A stretch of DNA of 64,000 nt from Ignavibacteria bacterium (lineage in GTDB: Bacteria; Bacteroidota; Ignavibacteria; Tepidaquicellales; Tepidaquicellaceae), in contig JADJTX010000029.1 of assembly GCA_016710985.1 (NCBI GenBank), forward strand, positions 1 to 64,000. Direction: 5' to 3'. Made by a program: the position numbers and the translations under genes. Positions within the stretch are counted from its first letter, which is position 1; each line of letters begins with the position of its first letter. The notes below the pieces were generated by a model. The model saw nothing but the letters and a program-made list of their open reading frames with translations, was not told the origin of the DNA and ran no database searches. Shown one piece after another: positions 17,809 to 28,048 of the stretch.

Positions 17809-19970
17809 TTGCAGTTTAAATTTTACAAAAATCCGGACAGGCAGTTAAAACAGAGAAGACGCATAAATCTTTTCTTCGTCATACTATTCGGAATTTTCAT
17901 CGTAATTCTTCTTAAACTGATAAACATACAGATCTTAGATTCTGAGAAGTATAAGATTGCAGCAAGAAAGCAATACGAGAATAAAATAATATTAACGCCA
18001 TACCGCGGATTGATCTATGACAGGAACATGAATGTACTTGTGTCGAATTCATTTGAGTATTCATTTGCGGCAGATCCAAACATGGTTGAGAAGCCTGAAG
18101 AGATTGCGGAAATATTCTCACGGACTTTCGGAAAGAGCAAAGAAGAATATCTGACAAAGCTGAGCTCTCAAAACACTGCATTCATTTATCTTGAAAGAAG
18201 AATTGCTGCTGATAAAGTTTTTGGATTGGATACAATAAACATGAGCGGTGTAATTGTTTTGAAAGAACCCAAGAGAGTTTACAATTACGGAAGCCTCGCT
18301 TCACAGGTTCTTGGTTTTACAAACATAGATAACAAAGGTCAGACAGGCATTGAGCTTTCAATGGAGGATGAGCTTGCGGGTAAGGAAGGGTTTATAATAA
18401 TGCAGAGAGATGGAAAAGGAAATAACCGGCCATCACTCGAATTCCCTACTAAAGACTCCGAGAACGGAAACAATGTGGTTCTGACATTAGACGTAAACAT
18501 ACAGAGATTTGCTGAAGAAGAACTGGCTGAAGGTGTGAAGACATTCAATGCGGACGGCGGAAAGGTAATAGTTATGTCAGTAAAGACAGGTGAAATACTG
18601 GCAATGACTTCTTATCCGACGTTTGATCCAAATAACATTTCAGTCAGCGATACTAACGGAATGAAGAATGCTGTGATATCGGACATATATGAACCGGGTT
18701 CAACATTTAAAATAATAACAGCTGCAGCTTCCATTGAAGAAAAGTTAGAGGATAGAAATTCAATGATAGCAACTGAAAATTTGAATGAGATAAAAGGTAT
18801 AAAAATTACCGATGTTCATGGAGCTGCGAGCATGTCATTCCAGCAGGCGATAGAGCAGTCGAGTAATGTAGCTTTCAGTAAGATCTCGATGAAGCTCGGT
18901 CCTGAAAGATTTTATAAGTACGCCAGAGATTTCGGGATAGGAATATACAGCGGAGTAGAGCTTCCCGGTGAGAATAAAGGAATATTAAAAAGACCAATAG
19001 ATTTTTCGGGAGTATCGCTCCCGTATATGTCCATTGGTTATGAAGTACTGATAAATGCGATGCAGCTGACAAATGCTTATGCAGCAATAGCAAACAGCGG
19101 TACAATGATGAGGTCATATATAATTAAAAAGGAATTCGGAAAAGAGGGAAAGGTGATTTATGACAGTAAACCGGTTGCAATCAGGCAGGTAGTTTCAGAG
19201 AAGACAGCCAGGACGCTTACGTCTTTATTTGCCGGTGTAGTCGAGCGGGGTACCGGTATTGATGCAAAGATAGACGGATTGACCATTGCGGGAAAAACAG
19301 GAACATCTCAAAGGATCATAGACGGAAAGTACTCAAGTAATTCTCATAACTCGTCATTTGTCGGTTACTTTCCGGCGGAAGATCCACAGATAATCATTAC
19401 AGTAATACTGAATAATCCAAAGTCAGGCGAATATTACGGAGGAAAAGTTTCTGCGCCGATTTTTCAGAAGATAGCAAACAGGATAATAAATTTTTCAGGG
19501 AGTACAAATATTTCGACACAGGATTATTTAATCCTGAAGACGTAACTAATCTCAGCGCAAGGAAAATTTTAATTCCGAATCTGATTAATTTAAGGCTGGA
19601 AGATGCAAAGGATATTCTGATGGAAAACAATCTCAGCTATGAGATTGTTGAAAATGTGTCGGAAGAGAAAAACAAAAATGCAGTAAAGATCGTTGAGTCA
19701 CAGATCCCGCTGCCTAATGAAAGAGTGACATTAGGTGATAATGTAAAAATAAAATTAGTGGTAAAGAATAATGCTGTTGCAGATGACAGGTTACTTGAAA
19801 TTCCGGATGTGAGAAACATGAGCCTCCGCAAAGCTATCAATGTTCTTTTGTCAGGTGGATTTGATGTGGACATAAACGGAAGCGGGAAAATCGTAGAGCA
19901 GTCGCCGTCTCCCGGCACCAAGCTGCTTCCGAAATCAAAGATAATATTGTATTGTAAAAATCAGCATTAA
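17809..19970 (+). CDS. ftsI: Septal penicillin-binding protein (FtsI/PBP2-type) with PASTA domains (frameshifted)
   Basis: Class B transpeptidase that cross-links septal peptidoglycan. A basic N-terminus and one membrane anchor (about 18-38) precede the dimerisation domain and the transpeptidase domain. The active Ser298 lies in SxxK (STFK); SSN is at 351-353 and KTGTS at 496-500. The frame breaks near 19491-19500 (T5..GGG). One added base carries the protein on through about 140 further residues holding two PASTA-like repeats (PNLINLRLEDAKDIL and PDVRNMSLRKAINVL). The repaired protein is about 720 residues. The start is a TTG. PASTA tails suit the FtsI/Spo5D-like PBPs of this phylum. Confidence 0.92.
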
Positions 19971-19984
19971 GAAAAAAGTAAAAG

Positions 19985-21457
19985 ATGAAGCTATCAGAGA
20001 TCATAAATCAGTGCAGTGATAAAATAAACATGTACAACTTTAAAGATTTTGAAGTCACTGGTTTAGTTTATGATTCGAGGAAAGTGAAACCCGGAAATAT
20101 TTTCTTCGCAATTAAAGGATTGAAGGATGACGGAAATAAATTCATAGCTGGTGCAGTAAGTAAAAGAGCCGGTCTGATCCTGAATGAAGAAGAGATCAAC
20201 GCGGAATCCGGAATGCCATTGGTGAGAGTAAAGGAGCTGAGAAAGCTGATGGCAACAATCAGCGGGATATACTATGGAAATCCTTCAGAGAAATTAAAGC
20301 TGATAGGCATTACAGGAACGAACGGAAAAACCACAATAAGTTATTTAATACAATCTTTTTTAAATGATGCAGGATATAAGACAGGGCTGATAGGAACGAT
20401 AAACTATCAAATCGGAAATGTGAAACTGGACTCAAGTCTGACAACACCTGATTCTGTCGAACTTAACATGATGCTTAATGAAATGACAAAAGAGAAAATG
20501 GATTATTGCGTAATGGAAGTTTCATCAATTGCATTAGTGATGGAAAGAGTTTACGGACTGAATTTTGATTCGGCTGTCTTTACAAATTTGACAAGCGAGC
20601 ATCTTGATTTTCATAAAGACATGAAAAATTATTTTGAATCAAAGAAAATACTTTTTGATAATCTGAAAGAGGAAAGTCATGCAATCTCAAACTGCGATGA
20701 CAATTACGGGAAAAAAATATTTAATGACTGCAGAGCGAAAAAGTTTTTTTATTCAATGAAAGAAGAGAGTAATTTGAGATCTTTCAATGAAAAATTATCA
20801 TTAAGCGGAATTGAATTCGATGTAAAATGGAACGGTGAGATATATAAGCTCAAATCCAATTTAACCGGAAGATTTAACATTTACAATATTCTGGCATCTG
20901 TTTCAACCGTTCTTCAATACGACTTAGACATGGAATCAATTCAGAAGTCTCTGTTACATTTTCAGGAAGTGAACGGAAGGTTCAACAGAGTTAAGCTGCC
21001 GAATGGTGCTATTGCTGTTATAGATTATTCACACACCTCAGATTCTCTGAAGAATGCGATCGAATCTGCGAGGGAGATTGTAAATGAAGAGAAAAAGTAT
21101 GCGAGAGTGATCACGATATTCGGATGCGGCGGAAACAAAGACAGGACAAAGCGTCCGGTGATGGGCGATTTTGCAACAGAACTTTCTGACTATTCAATCA
21201 TTACATCAGATAATCCGAGATTTGAAGATCCGATGGAAATAATCAGTGAAATAATATCCGGTATAAAAACAAAAAATAATTATGAAGTCATCGAGAACAG
21301 AGAAGATGCAATTAAGAGAGGAATTGAATTATCAAAGGAAGGCGACATAGTTCTGATATGCGGTAAAGGTCACGAGACCTATCAGGAAGTAAAGGGAGTT
21401 AAGTCACACTTTGATGACAAAGAGATCGCAGGTAAATATTCTGACAGGGCAAAATAA
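19985..21457 (+). CDS. murE: UDP-N-acetylmuramoyl-L-alanyl-D-glutamate-2,6-diaminopimelate ligase
   Basis: Adds the third residue of the peptidoglycan stem peptide. A 490-residue Mur ligase with the ATP-binding GITGTNGKTTISY (about 103-115). The C-terminal DNPR motif (residues 409-412, in TSDNPRFEDP) in known enzymes selects meso-diaminopimelate over lysine. ICGKGHETYQ (near 457-466) is also typical. Intact frame. Separated by only 3 bases from murF. Confidence 0.96.
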   Translation: MKLSEIINQCSDKINMYNFKDFEVTGLVYDSRKVKPGNIFFAIKGLKDDGNKFIAGAVSKRAGLILNEEEINAESGMPLVRVKELRKLMATISGIYYGNPSEKLKLIGITGTNGKTTISYLIQSFLNDAGYKTGLIGTINYQIGNVKLDSSLTTPDSVELNMMLNEMTKEKMDYCVMEVSSIALVMERVYGLNFDSAVFTNLTSEHLDFHKDMKNYFESKKILFDNLKEESHAISNCDDNYGKKIFNDCRAKKFFYSMKEESNLRSFNEKLSLSGIEFDVKWNGEIYKLKSNLTGRFNIYNILASVSTVLQYDLDMESIQKSLLHFQEVNGRFNRVKLPNGAIAVIDYSHTSDSLKNAIESAREIVNEEKKYARVITIFGCGGNKDRTKRPVMGDFATELSDYSIITSDNPRFEDPMEIISEIISGIKTKNNYEVIENREDAIKRGIELSKEGDIVLICGKGHETYQEVKGVKSHFDDKEIAGKYSDRAK

Positions 21458-21460
21458 AAT

Positions 21461-22851
21461 ATGATTAAAGTTGATGATCTGATCTCAGTAAAGCATTCGG
21501 TTAAATTTAACTTTGAAAGGTTAAGGAAGAAAAAATTTAAGGGTGTCTCGATCGATTCACGAAAAATAAACAAAGACGAGATATTTTTTGCAATAAAAGG
21601 AGACGTAACAGACGGACATAAATATCTTGATGATGTATTTCAAAAGAAAGTTCTGTTATCTGTAGTAAATAAAGACTGGTTCATTAAGAACAGAAAGAAG
21701 TATAAAGACAGGATATTTTTTGTAGTAGATAATACAACTTTAGCTTTAGGTGCATTTTCAAAAGTTCATAAAAGCAATTTTAACATACCGGTATTATGCA
21801 TAGGCGGCAGCAACGGAAAGACAACGACCAAGGACCTTACGGCAGCAGTTCTTTCACAGAAGTACAATGTTCTTAAGACCGAAGGCAACTTCAACAATCA
21901 CATTGGATTGCCGCTCACATTGCTCAGGCTCGATGACAGTCATAATTTTTGCGTGTTGGAAGTCGGCTGTAATCATTTTAATGAGATAAAGTATTTATGT
22001 GAAATAGCAGAACCGGATTTTGGAATGATAACAAACATAGGCAAAGAGCATCTGGAGTTTTTCAAAGATCTTAGCGGAGTGGCAAAAGCTGAGTTTGAAT
22101 TGTTTGATTATCTAATTAAAAAAAAAGAAGGAATCACTTTTATAAATCATGATGACAAATTCATCAAAAATTATTCGAGGAGAATAGACCATGAGAAAAA
22201 ATTTTCTTATTCTTACCAGTATAACACGGATGTCAAAGGAAGATTTAAAGGTTATAATAAAAATTTTGAACCCGAAATTGAAATCACCTGCGGTGAAAAA
22301 AAATTCAAAACGGGAATATCCACGTTCGGTAAGCATTCTGTCTACAATGGTTTAGCGGCAGCTGCAGCAGGCTTATATTTTAGAGTCAGCACAGGCAAAA
22401 TCAGAAAAGCATTGCAAAACTTTACGCCGGCGTCATCAAAGAGAATGGAAATATTAAAGGTTAACGGGCTGATAATTATAAACGATACATATAACAGCAA
22501 TCCTGAATCCGTAAAGATGGGCATAGAGACAATGCTTGAGTTTAACACCAAAGGAAACAAATATGCTGTTCTTTCAGACATGCTGGAGTTAGGGAAGGCA
22601 AGCAGGGAAGAGCATTCAAACATAGGAAAGTTTGCAGCGGTATCGGGGTTAAAAATTTGTATACATTCGGAAAAGAATCTTACAACACTTTTTATAATGC
22701 AAAAAAAATAGAAAATAATTTTCATTTCGGAAACAAAGAAGATATGATCAAAATGTTAAAGAAAAATTTGAAGAGAGATGATTTAGTATATGTAAAAGGG
22801 TCAAGAGGAATGAAAATGGAGGAAGTTGTAAACGGAATTACAGAAAACTAA
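21461..22851 (+). CDS. murF: UDP-N-acetylmuramoyl-tripeptide-D-alanyl-D-alanine ligase (frameshifted)
   Basis: Adds D-Ala-D-Ala to UDP-MurNAc-tripeptide. The ATP-binding CIGGSNGKTTTKDL (about 111-124), NIGKEHLEF and NDTYNSNPESVKMGIE are characteristic. The frame breaks in A5T3 at 22651-22658. One added base joins the main part (ending near GKFAAVSGLK) to the C-terminal stretch (YTFGKESYNTFYNAKK through VYVKGSRGMKMEEVV). The joined interval is 1391 bases, one short of a codon multiple, giving about 463 residues, the normal length. Confidence 0.93.
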
Positions 22852-22857
22852 AACTTT

Positions 22858-23967
22858 ATGCTGTATAAATTAGCCGAGTATATAAACCTGAAATTTAATC
22901 CTCCGGGATTTGATCTGTTCAGATTTATAACGTTCCGGTCAGCTCTTGCTGCCATTACAGCATTGTTGATAAGCTTCATACTTGGTCCAAAGATCATAAA
23001 AGTTTTACAGAGAAAGCAGATCGGCGAAGCAAGAAAGGAAGACGGACCGCAGTTTCACTGGTCAAAAGCCGGGACTCCGACAATGGGCGGATTCATAATT
23101 TTATTCTCGGTTCTGATACCGGTTTTACTTTGGGGGGATCTTGGTAATATTTATGTGATAATAATCTTACTTGTTACGATAGCACTCGGCGCGGTAGGAT
23201 TTACGGATGATTATCTGAAGGTGATAAAGAAGTATAAGAAAGGACTGGCGGAAAGATATAAACTGTTGGGACAGCTGACTGTCGGGCTGATAGTAGGATG
23301 CGCAATATATTTTTTACCGCAGTTTGAAGGGATACATTCGATCACAACAATTCCGTTTTTAAAGAGTTATGAGTTTGATTTTTCAATTTTTTATATACCA
23401 ATAGTTGTATTTATAATCACTGCGACTTCCAATGCGGTTAACTTTACAGACGGTCTGGACGGGCTTGCGACGGGGACAGTGGGGGTTGTAGCGCTGACAC
23501 TTGGTATAATTGCTTATGTATCCGGAAACATAGAGACAGCAAAATATCTGAACATAATTTATTTAAGGGGCAACGGTGAGCTTGCAATTTACTGCGCTGC
23601 GCTGAGCGGAGCGGCATTAGGATTTCTCTGGTACAATTTTTATCCGGCTCAGGTATTCATGGGAGACACCGGTTCACTTGCGCTTGGAGGAGCAGTCGGA
23701 ACATTATGCGTACTGGTTAAAAAAGAATTTATGCTGCCGATACTTGGCGGAATATTTTTTGCTGAAGCGCTTTCGGTGATCATACAAAGATATTATTTCA
23801 AGTATACAAGAAAAAGATTCGGAGAAGGGAAAAGGATTTTTAAGATGGCGCCGGTGCATCATCATTTTGAGATGAAGGGAATTCCGGAACCGAAGATAGT
23901 TGTAAGATTTTACATTGTAGCAATTCTGCTGGCAATACTGACATTAGCTTCGCTGAAGATAAGATGA
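22858..23967 (+). CDS. mraY: Phospho-N-acetylmuramoyl-pentapeptide transferase
   Basis: A 369-residue polytopic enzyme that transfers phospho-MurNAc-pentapeptide to undecaprenyl phosphate, making lipid I. Conserved blocks: GTPTMGG (about 72-78), the catalytic DDYLK (in FTDDYLK), NAVNFTDGLDGLATG, FMGDTGSLALG and the APVHHHFE loop near the C-terminus. About ten membrane helices are evident. The last four bases overlap the murD start (ATGA). Confidence 0.96.
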   Translation: MLYKLAEYINLKFNPPGFDLFRFITFRSALAAITALLISFILGPKIIKVLQRKQIGEARKEDGPQFHWSKAGTPTMGGFIILFSVLIPVLLWGDLGNIYVIIILLVTIALGAVGFTDDYLKVIKKYKKGLAERYKLLGQLTVGLIVGCAIYFLPQFEGIHSITTIPFLKSYEFDFSIFYIPIVVFIITATSNAVNFTDGLDGLATGTVGVVALTLGIIAYVSGNIETAKYLNIIYLRGNGELAIYCAALSGAALGFLWYNFYPAQVFMGDTGSLALGGAVGTLCVLVKKEFMLPILGGIFFAEALSVIIQRYYFKYTRKRFGEGKRIFKMAPVHHHFEMKGIPEPKIVVRFYIVAILLAILTLASLKIR

Positions 23968-25342
23968 AGGATATTAAAAACAGTTCTTTCACAATACTCG
24001 GCGCGGGGAGAAGCGGCATTGCAGTAGCAAAACTTTTAAAAAGAAACGGAGCAAAAGTCTTTTTAAGTGACGCTTCGGATAAAAGTAAGCTGAAATTTTT
24101 TGATGATGAAATTTTAAATAAGGAGAACATTGAATATGAACTTGGAGGACATACTGACAGGATCTTTGAAAGCGATATATTAATAAAGAGTCCGGGAATA
24201 TATCCAGACAGTGATGTGATTATAAATGCAGAGAAGCTGAACAGGAAGATATATTCAGAGATTGAAGCAGCATACTGGTTTTGTAAATGTCCGGTGACAG
24301 CGGTCACGGGAACGAATGGAAAGACAACAACAACAGTTCTGACAGGTGAGATATTTAAGAAAGCGGGATTCGATACAAAGGTCTGCGGTAATGTAGGGCT
24401 GGCATTCTCGGAAATAGTCGGGGATGTAAAGAAGGATTCGATAGTAGTTCTTGAAGTGAGCAGCTTTCAACTGAACAACATTGAGGAGTTCAGGCCAAAA
24501 GTCGCAGTACTTATGAATATTACACCGGATCATATTGACTGGCATAAGAGTTTTGAAAAATATCTTAATGCAAAGCTTGAGATAACAAGAAATCAAACCG
24601 GTGAAGATCTGGCAGTCATAAATTATGACGATGAAATATTAAGAGAAAGCTTAAGTAATTCAAAGTCAAGGAAATCATATTTCAGCATTAAGGAAAATCT
24701 GACTGATAAGAGTATTGAAGCCGGGAGTTTTTTAAAGAACGGTAAAATTATTTATTTTGACAAACCAAAGAACATCGAAGAAGAAATAATGGAAGCAAGA
24801 GAGATTAAAATAAGAGGCAATCATAATTTATATAATTCGCTTGCAGCTATAATATCTGCAAGAGCCTTTGATATAAAGAAGGAAGTGATACGTGACACAT
24901 TGATGAGTTTTCAGGGAGTAGAGCACAGGATAGAGTTTGTAAAGGAGCTTAACGGAGTCAGCTATTATAACGATTCAAAGGCAACAAACATTGATTCGTT
25001 GATAGTAGCACTTGAGTCATTTGACAATAACATAGTTTTGATTTTAGGGGCAGGGAAACAGGGAATGAATATACAAAAGTTGACAAGCTTGTAAAAGACA
25101 GTGTAAAAGAAATCATTGCAATTGGCGAGACGAGAGAAAAAATTTACGATCATTTCAATAAAAAAATAAAAGTGACAAGGGCAGCTTCTTTTGAGGATGC
25201 GGTAAATAAAGCAAATGAAATCAGTAATGCCGGTGATACAGTTCTTTTATCACCTGCGTGCAAGAGTTTCGATATGTTCGACAGTTTTGAGCACAGAGGC
25301 AAAGAATTTAAGAGATTGGTAAATCTTTTAAAACAAAAATAG
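23964..25342 (+). CDS. murD: UDP-N-acetylmuramoylalanine-D-glutamate ligase (frameshifted)
   Basis: Adds D-Glu to UDP-MurNAc-L-Ala. An N-terminal Rossmann-like region (ILGAGRSGIAVAKLL) and the ATP-binding TGTNGKTTTTV (about 116-126) are clear, as are VLEVSSFQL and NDSKATN. The frame breaks at GGG 25061-25063. One added base restores GNEYTKVDKLVKD and the C-terminal LSPACKSFDMFDSFEHRG signature. The 1379-base interval is one short of a codon multiple, and the repaired protein is about 459 residues. The stop is one base before the ftsW GTG. Confidence 0.93.
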
Positions 25343-25343
25343 A

Positions 25344-26458
25344 GTGGCACAAAAATACAAAATAGACATATGGACCCTGCTCCCGGTATTAATGCTGATG
25401 ATATTCAGCATTGGGGTTGTATTCAGCGCGAGCTCAACATTTGCACTGGAAAATATCAGGACAGTAATTATCTGATCAAGCAGCATGCAATAAAGATAAT
25501 TATATCAATTGTAATCATTTTCATTGTTGCCAGAATTGATTACATAAATCTTGAAGGAATAGCTAAACCTTTAATATGGATCACAATTGGATTATTGATT
25601 TTTACTTTGTTCAGCAGTAAAGGACCGATAAAAGGGGCAAGCAGGTGGATCAATTTAGGACCGTTAAGTTTTCAGCCTTCGGAGTTTGCGAGATATGCGA
25701 TCGTCATTTATGCAGCAAATCTTCTTTCAAAGAAAAAGGATTACATAAATTTACTATACCGGGGATACCTTCCGGTGTTGTTTTATGTATTGCTGATAAC
25801 CGGTTTAATTTTAATTCAGCCGAATTTTTCAGTAGCCTCGATAATTTTTATGACATGCATGCTGATGATCTCATTGTCCGATGCGAAGAGAAAGCACATA
25901 GCATTTACGTTTGCGGCTCTGATACCGTTTGCAGCGCTTTTTGTTTTGTCAAAAGATTACATAATGGATAGAATCTCATCTTATAGTGAATATACATCGA
26001 GCGGAAACTCCAGCTATCAGCTTCAGCAGGCTCTGATCGGGTTTGGCAACGGCGGCTTGTTCGGAATAGGACCGGGAAATTCCAATCAGAGGGATTTCTT
26101 TTTACCGGAAGCACACGGTGATTTTATATTTTCCATAATAGGTGAAGAATACGGATTCATAGGAACGTTCATCATACTCAGCCTATACTTTGTGATCGCT
26201 GTGAGAGGATTTAAGATAGCCAAAGACTGTAAGGATGAGTTTGGAAAATATCTTGCATTCGGGATCACGACACTGATCACACTGAACGCACTCGTGAATA
26301 TGTCAGTAGCAAGCGGTGTAATACCAACTACAGGAGTGACATTGCCTTTTGTCAGTTACGGTGGCACGTCAATCATTTTCACAGCAGCAGCAATTGGAGT
26401 ACTGTTAAATATTTCTTCGCACAGTGATGAGATAGATGAAGGCTTAACGATTGAGTAA
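25344..26458 (+). CDS. ftsW: Septal peptidoglycan glycosyltransferase FtsW (frameshifted near N-terminus)
   Basis: SEDS-family polymerase partner of FtsI. The true start is the GTG at 25344, reading (V/M)AQKYKIDIWTLLPVLMLMIF through the first membrane helix to FSASSTFALE. The frame then breaks in GAAAATAT (25450-25453). One added base leads into YQDSNYLIKQHAIK and the rest. A longer apparent ORF beginning with ATG at 25370 is out of frame over its first 29 codons and should not be used. SEDS signatures include GASRWINLGPLSFQPSEFAR and the C-terminal TGVTLPFVSYGGTS. About 371 residues, around ten helices. Its stop overlaps the murG ATG. Confidence 0.93.
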
Positions 26459-27546
26459 TGAGATATTTAATGGCAGGCGGCGGCTCGGGCGGTCATATAT
26501 TTCCGGCAATTGCAATTGCAGATGAAATACGGAAATTGGATAAAGATGCAGAGATTTTATTTGTCGGAGCAAAAGGCAGGATAGAAGAAAAAATAGTTCC
26601 TTCAAATAATTACAGGCTTGTAACGATAGACATAAGCGGGTTTGACCGGAGTAACATTGGAAAAAATATTAAACTTCCATTTAAGCTTTTACAGGCATTG
26701 AGAAAGTGCGGCAAGATAATAAAGGAGTTCAAGCCTGATGTCGCAATCGGAACCGGGGGTTTTGTGAGCGGTCCGGTTATCTACATGGCAAACAGGTTAA
26801 GAGTGCCGACTTTAATTCAGGAGGGAAATTCGTTTGCAGGGAAAACGATAAAATTTCTTGCAGGTAAATCGGGCAAGGTTGTTATAAATTTTGAAGAGAC
26901 AAAAAATTATCTCAGAAGAAAAGATAATGTAATAAAGATCTCACATCCGATAAGAAGTTCTTTGAAAAAAATTGACAGGGAAGAAGCGCTTAAATATTTT
27001 GAATTATCCTCTGACCGAAAAACAATTTTCATTTTCGGAGGGAGTCAGGGAGCGAGGGGAATAAACAACGGAATTGAGAGGATCATTAAAAATCTTTATG
27101 AGAATAATTTAAACGTTATATGGCAGACAGGTAAGAGTGATCATGAGAAATTGAGTCTGGAGTTTCTGTACTTAAAAGACAGAGTAAGGATATTAGAGTT
27201 CGTTGATAATATAGACAAAGCATATTCTGCGAGTGACATAGTAATATGCAGAGCCGGGATAACAAGCATTATGGAAATTGGATTTTTAAAACTGGCAGCG
27301 ATACTTATCCCGCTTCCGACGTCAGCGGAGAATCATCAGGAACTGAATGCAAGAAGCCTTGAGAAGAGAAACGCTGCGGTTGTCATTCTGCAAAATGAAA
27401 TGGAAATTAAATTATTTGATGAGATCATGACACTTATAAATAATGAAGAGAGATTGAACATACTGAAAAAAAATGCGAGCGAGTTCTCGGATGCAGATGC
27501 AGCACTGAAGATAGCAAAAGAGGCAATTAAGTTAATAAATAACTAA
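26458..27546 (+). CDS. murG: UDP-GlcNAc:lipid I N-acetylglucosaminyltransferase MurG
   Basis: Makes lipid II on the inner face of the membrane. The 362-residue GT28 protein has the N-terminal GGGSGGHIFPAIAIADEI (residues 7-24). The nucleotide-binding GGSQGARGIN and the C-terminal RAGITSIMEIGFLKLAAILIPLP, followed by ENHQELNA, match MurG. Start and stop overlap neighbours by one base each, which implies translational coupling with ftsW and the following membrane protein gene. Confidence 0.96.
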   Translation: MRYLMAGGGSGGHIFPAIAIADEIRKLDKDAEILFVGAKGRIEEKIVPSNNYRLVTIDISGFDRSNIGKNIKLPFKLLQALRKCGKIIKEFKPDVAIGTGGFVSGPVIYMANRLRVPTLIQEGNSFAGKTIKFLAGKSGKVVINFEETKNYLRRKDNVIKISHPIRSSLKKIDREEALKYFELSSDRKTIFIFGGSQGARGINNGIERIIKNLYENNLNVIWQTGKSDHEKLSLEFLYLKDRVRILEFVDNIDKAYSASDIVICRAGITSIMEIGFLKLAAILIPLPTSAENHQELNARSLEKRNAAVVILQNEMEIKLFDEIMTLINNEERLNILKKNASEFSDADAALKIAKEAIKLINN

Positions 27547-28010
27547 TGGCAGACAGAGTTTATAAATACAAACTGGATTTTTATTACAAATCACTGATAA
27601 TATATCTTGTAACTTTAATTGCCTATATACTGATCAAGGGAAGATTTTTTCATGAACGATTTGAAGTGGTTGTAAAAGATCCAATAATTTACATAATAGC
27701 ATTATTCATAATTTTTTTTTTACTGGTACTGATTGCAAATGCAGTCAGTGCACGAGAAATAATCATAAACGATGCGAAGATCATTTTTAAGAACAGGTTC
27801 GGGCAGAGAGAAGTAGGCGTAAACGAAATTCTGCAGGTAAGATTTTCACGTGAGAAAAGAAGGACAAATGAAGAAAGAAGTGAAGTAAGATTAGTAAAAT
27901 TAAAATTAATAAGCAGGAAGAGATTATTAAGAATCAGGTTAAATGATTTTCAGGATGAAAAAGAGCTGATAGATGAGTTTAAGAATATTTCTAAAAGGAT
28001 CAAAAATTAG
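27546..28010 (+). CDS. Two-helix membrane protein with possible PH-like domain, inside dcw cluster
   Basis: Unrecognised 154-residue protein. Two membrane helices (about 14-32 and 46-66) precede a soluble, strand-rich, strongly basic C-terminal half (AREIIINDAKIIFKNRFGQREVGVNEI followed by arginine-rich segments). The organisation resembles bacterial membrane-anchored PH-like (bPH) proteins. It starts one base overlapping the murG stop and is followed by murC, so it is co-transcribed with lipid II synthesis genes. A role in envelope assembly is inferred from location only. Confidence 0.6.
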   Translation: MADRVYKYKLDFYYKSLIIYLVTLIAYILIKGRFFHERFEVVVKDPIIYIIALFIIFFLLVLIANAVSAREIIINDAKIIFKNRFGQREVGVNEILQVRFSREKRRTNEERSEVRLVKLKLISRKRLLRIRLNDFQDEKELIDEFKNISKRIKN

Positions 28011-28015
28011 AATTT

Positions 28016-28046
28016 AAGAATCAGGAATCAGGAATTAAGAATTAAA
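28016..28046 (+). repeat. Short heptamer tract before murC
   Basis: AATCAGG-type heptamers (AATCAGGAATCAGG followed by AATTAAG units) occupy the only gap of the murG-ftsQ stretch. They belong to the same class of intergenic heptamers seen elsewhere in the window. Confidence 0.55.
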
Positions 28047-28048
28047 TA

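Noticed and set aside
25370..25459. ATG-started N-terminus of ftsW beginning MDPAPGINADD
   Set aside because: The other frame from GTG 25344 encodes the real first membrane helix; this stretch is out of frame and has no FtsW similarity until after the homopolymer break.
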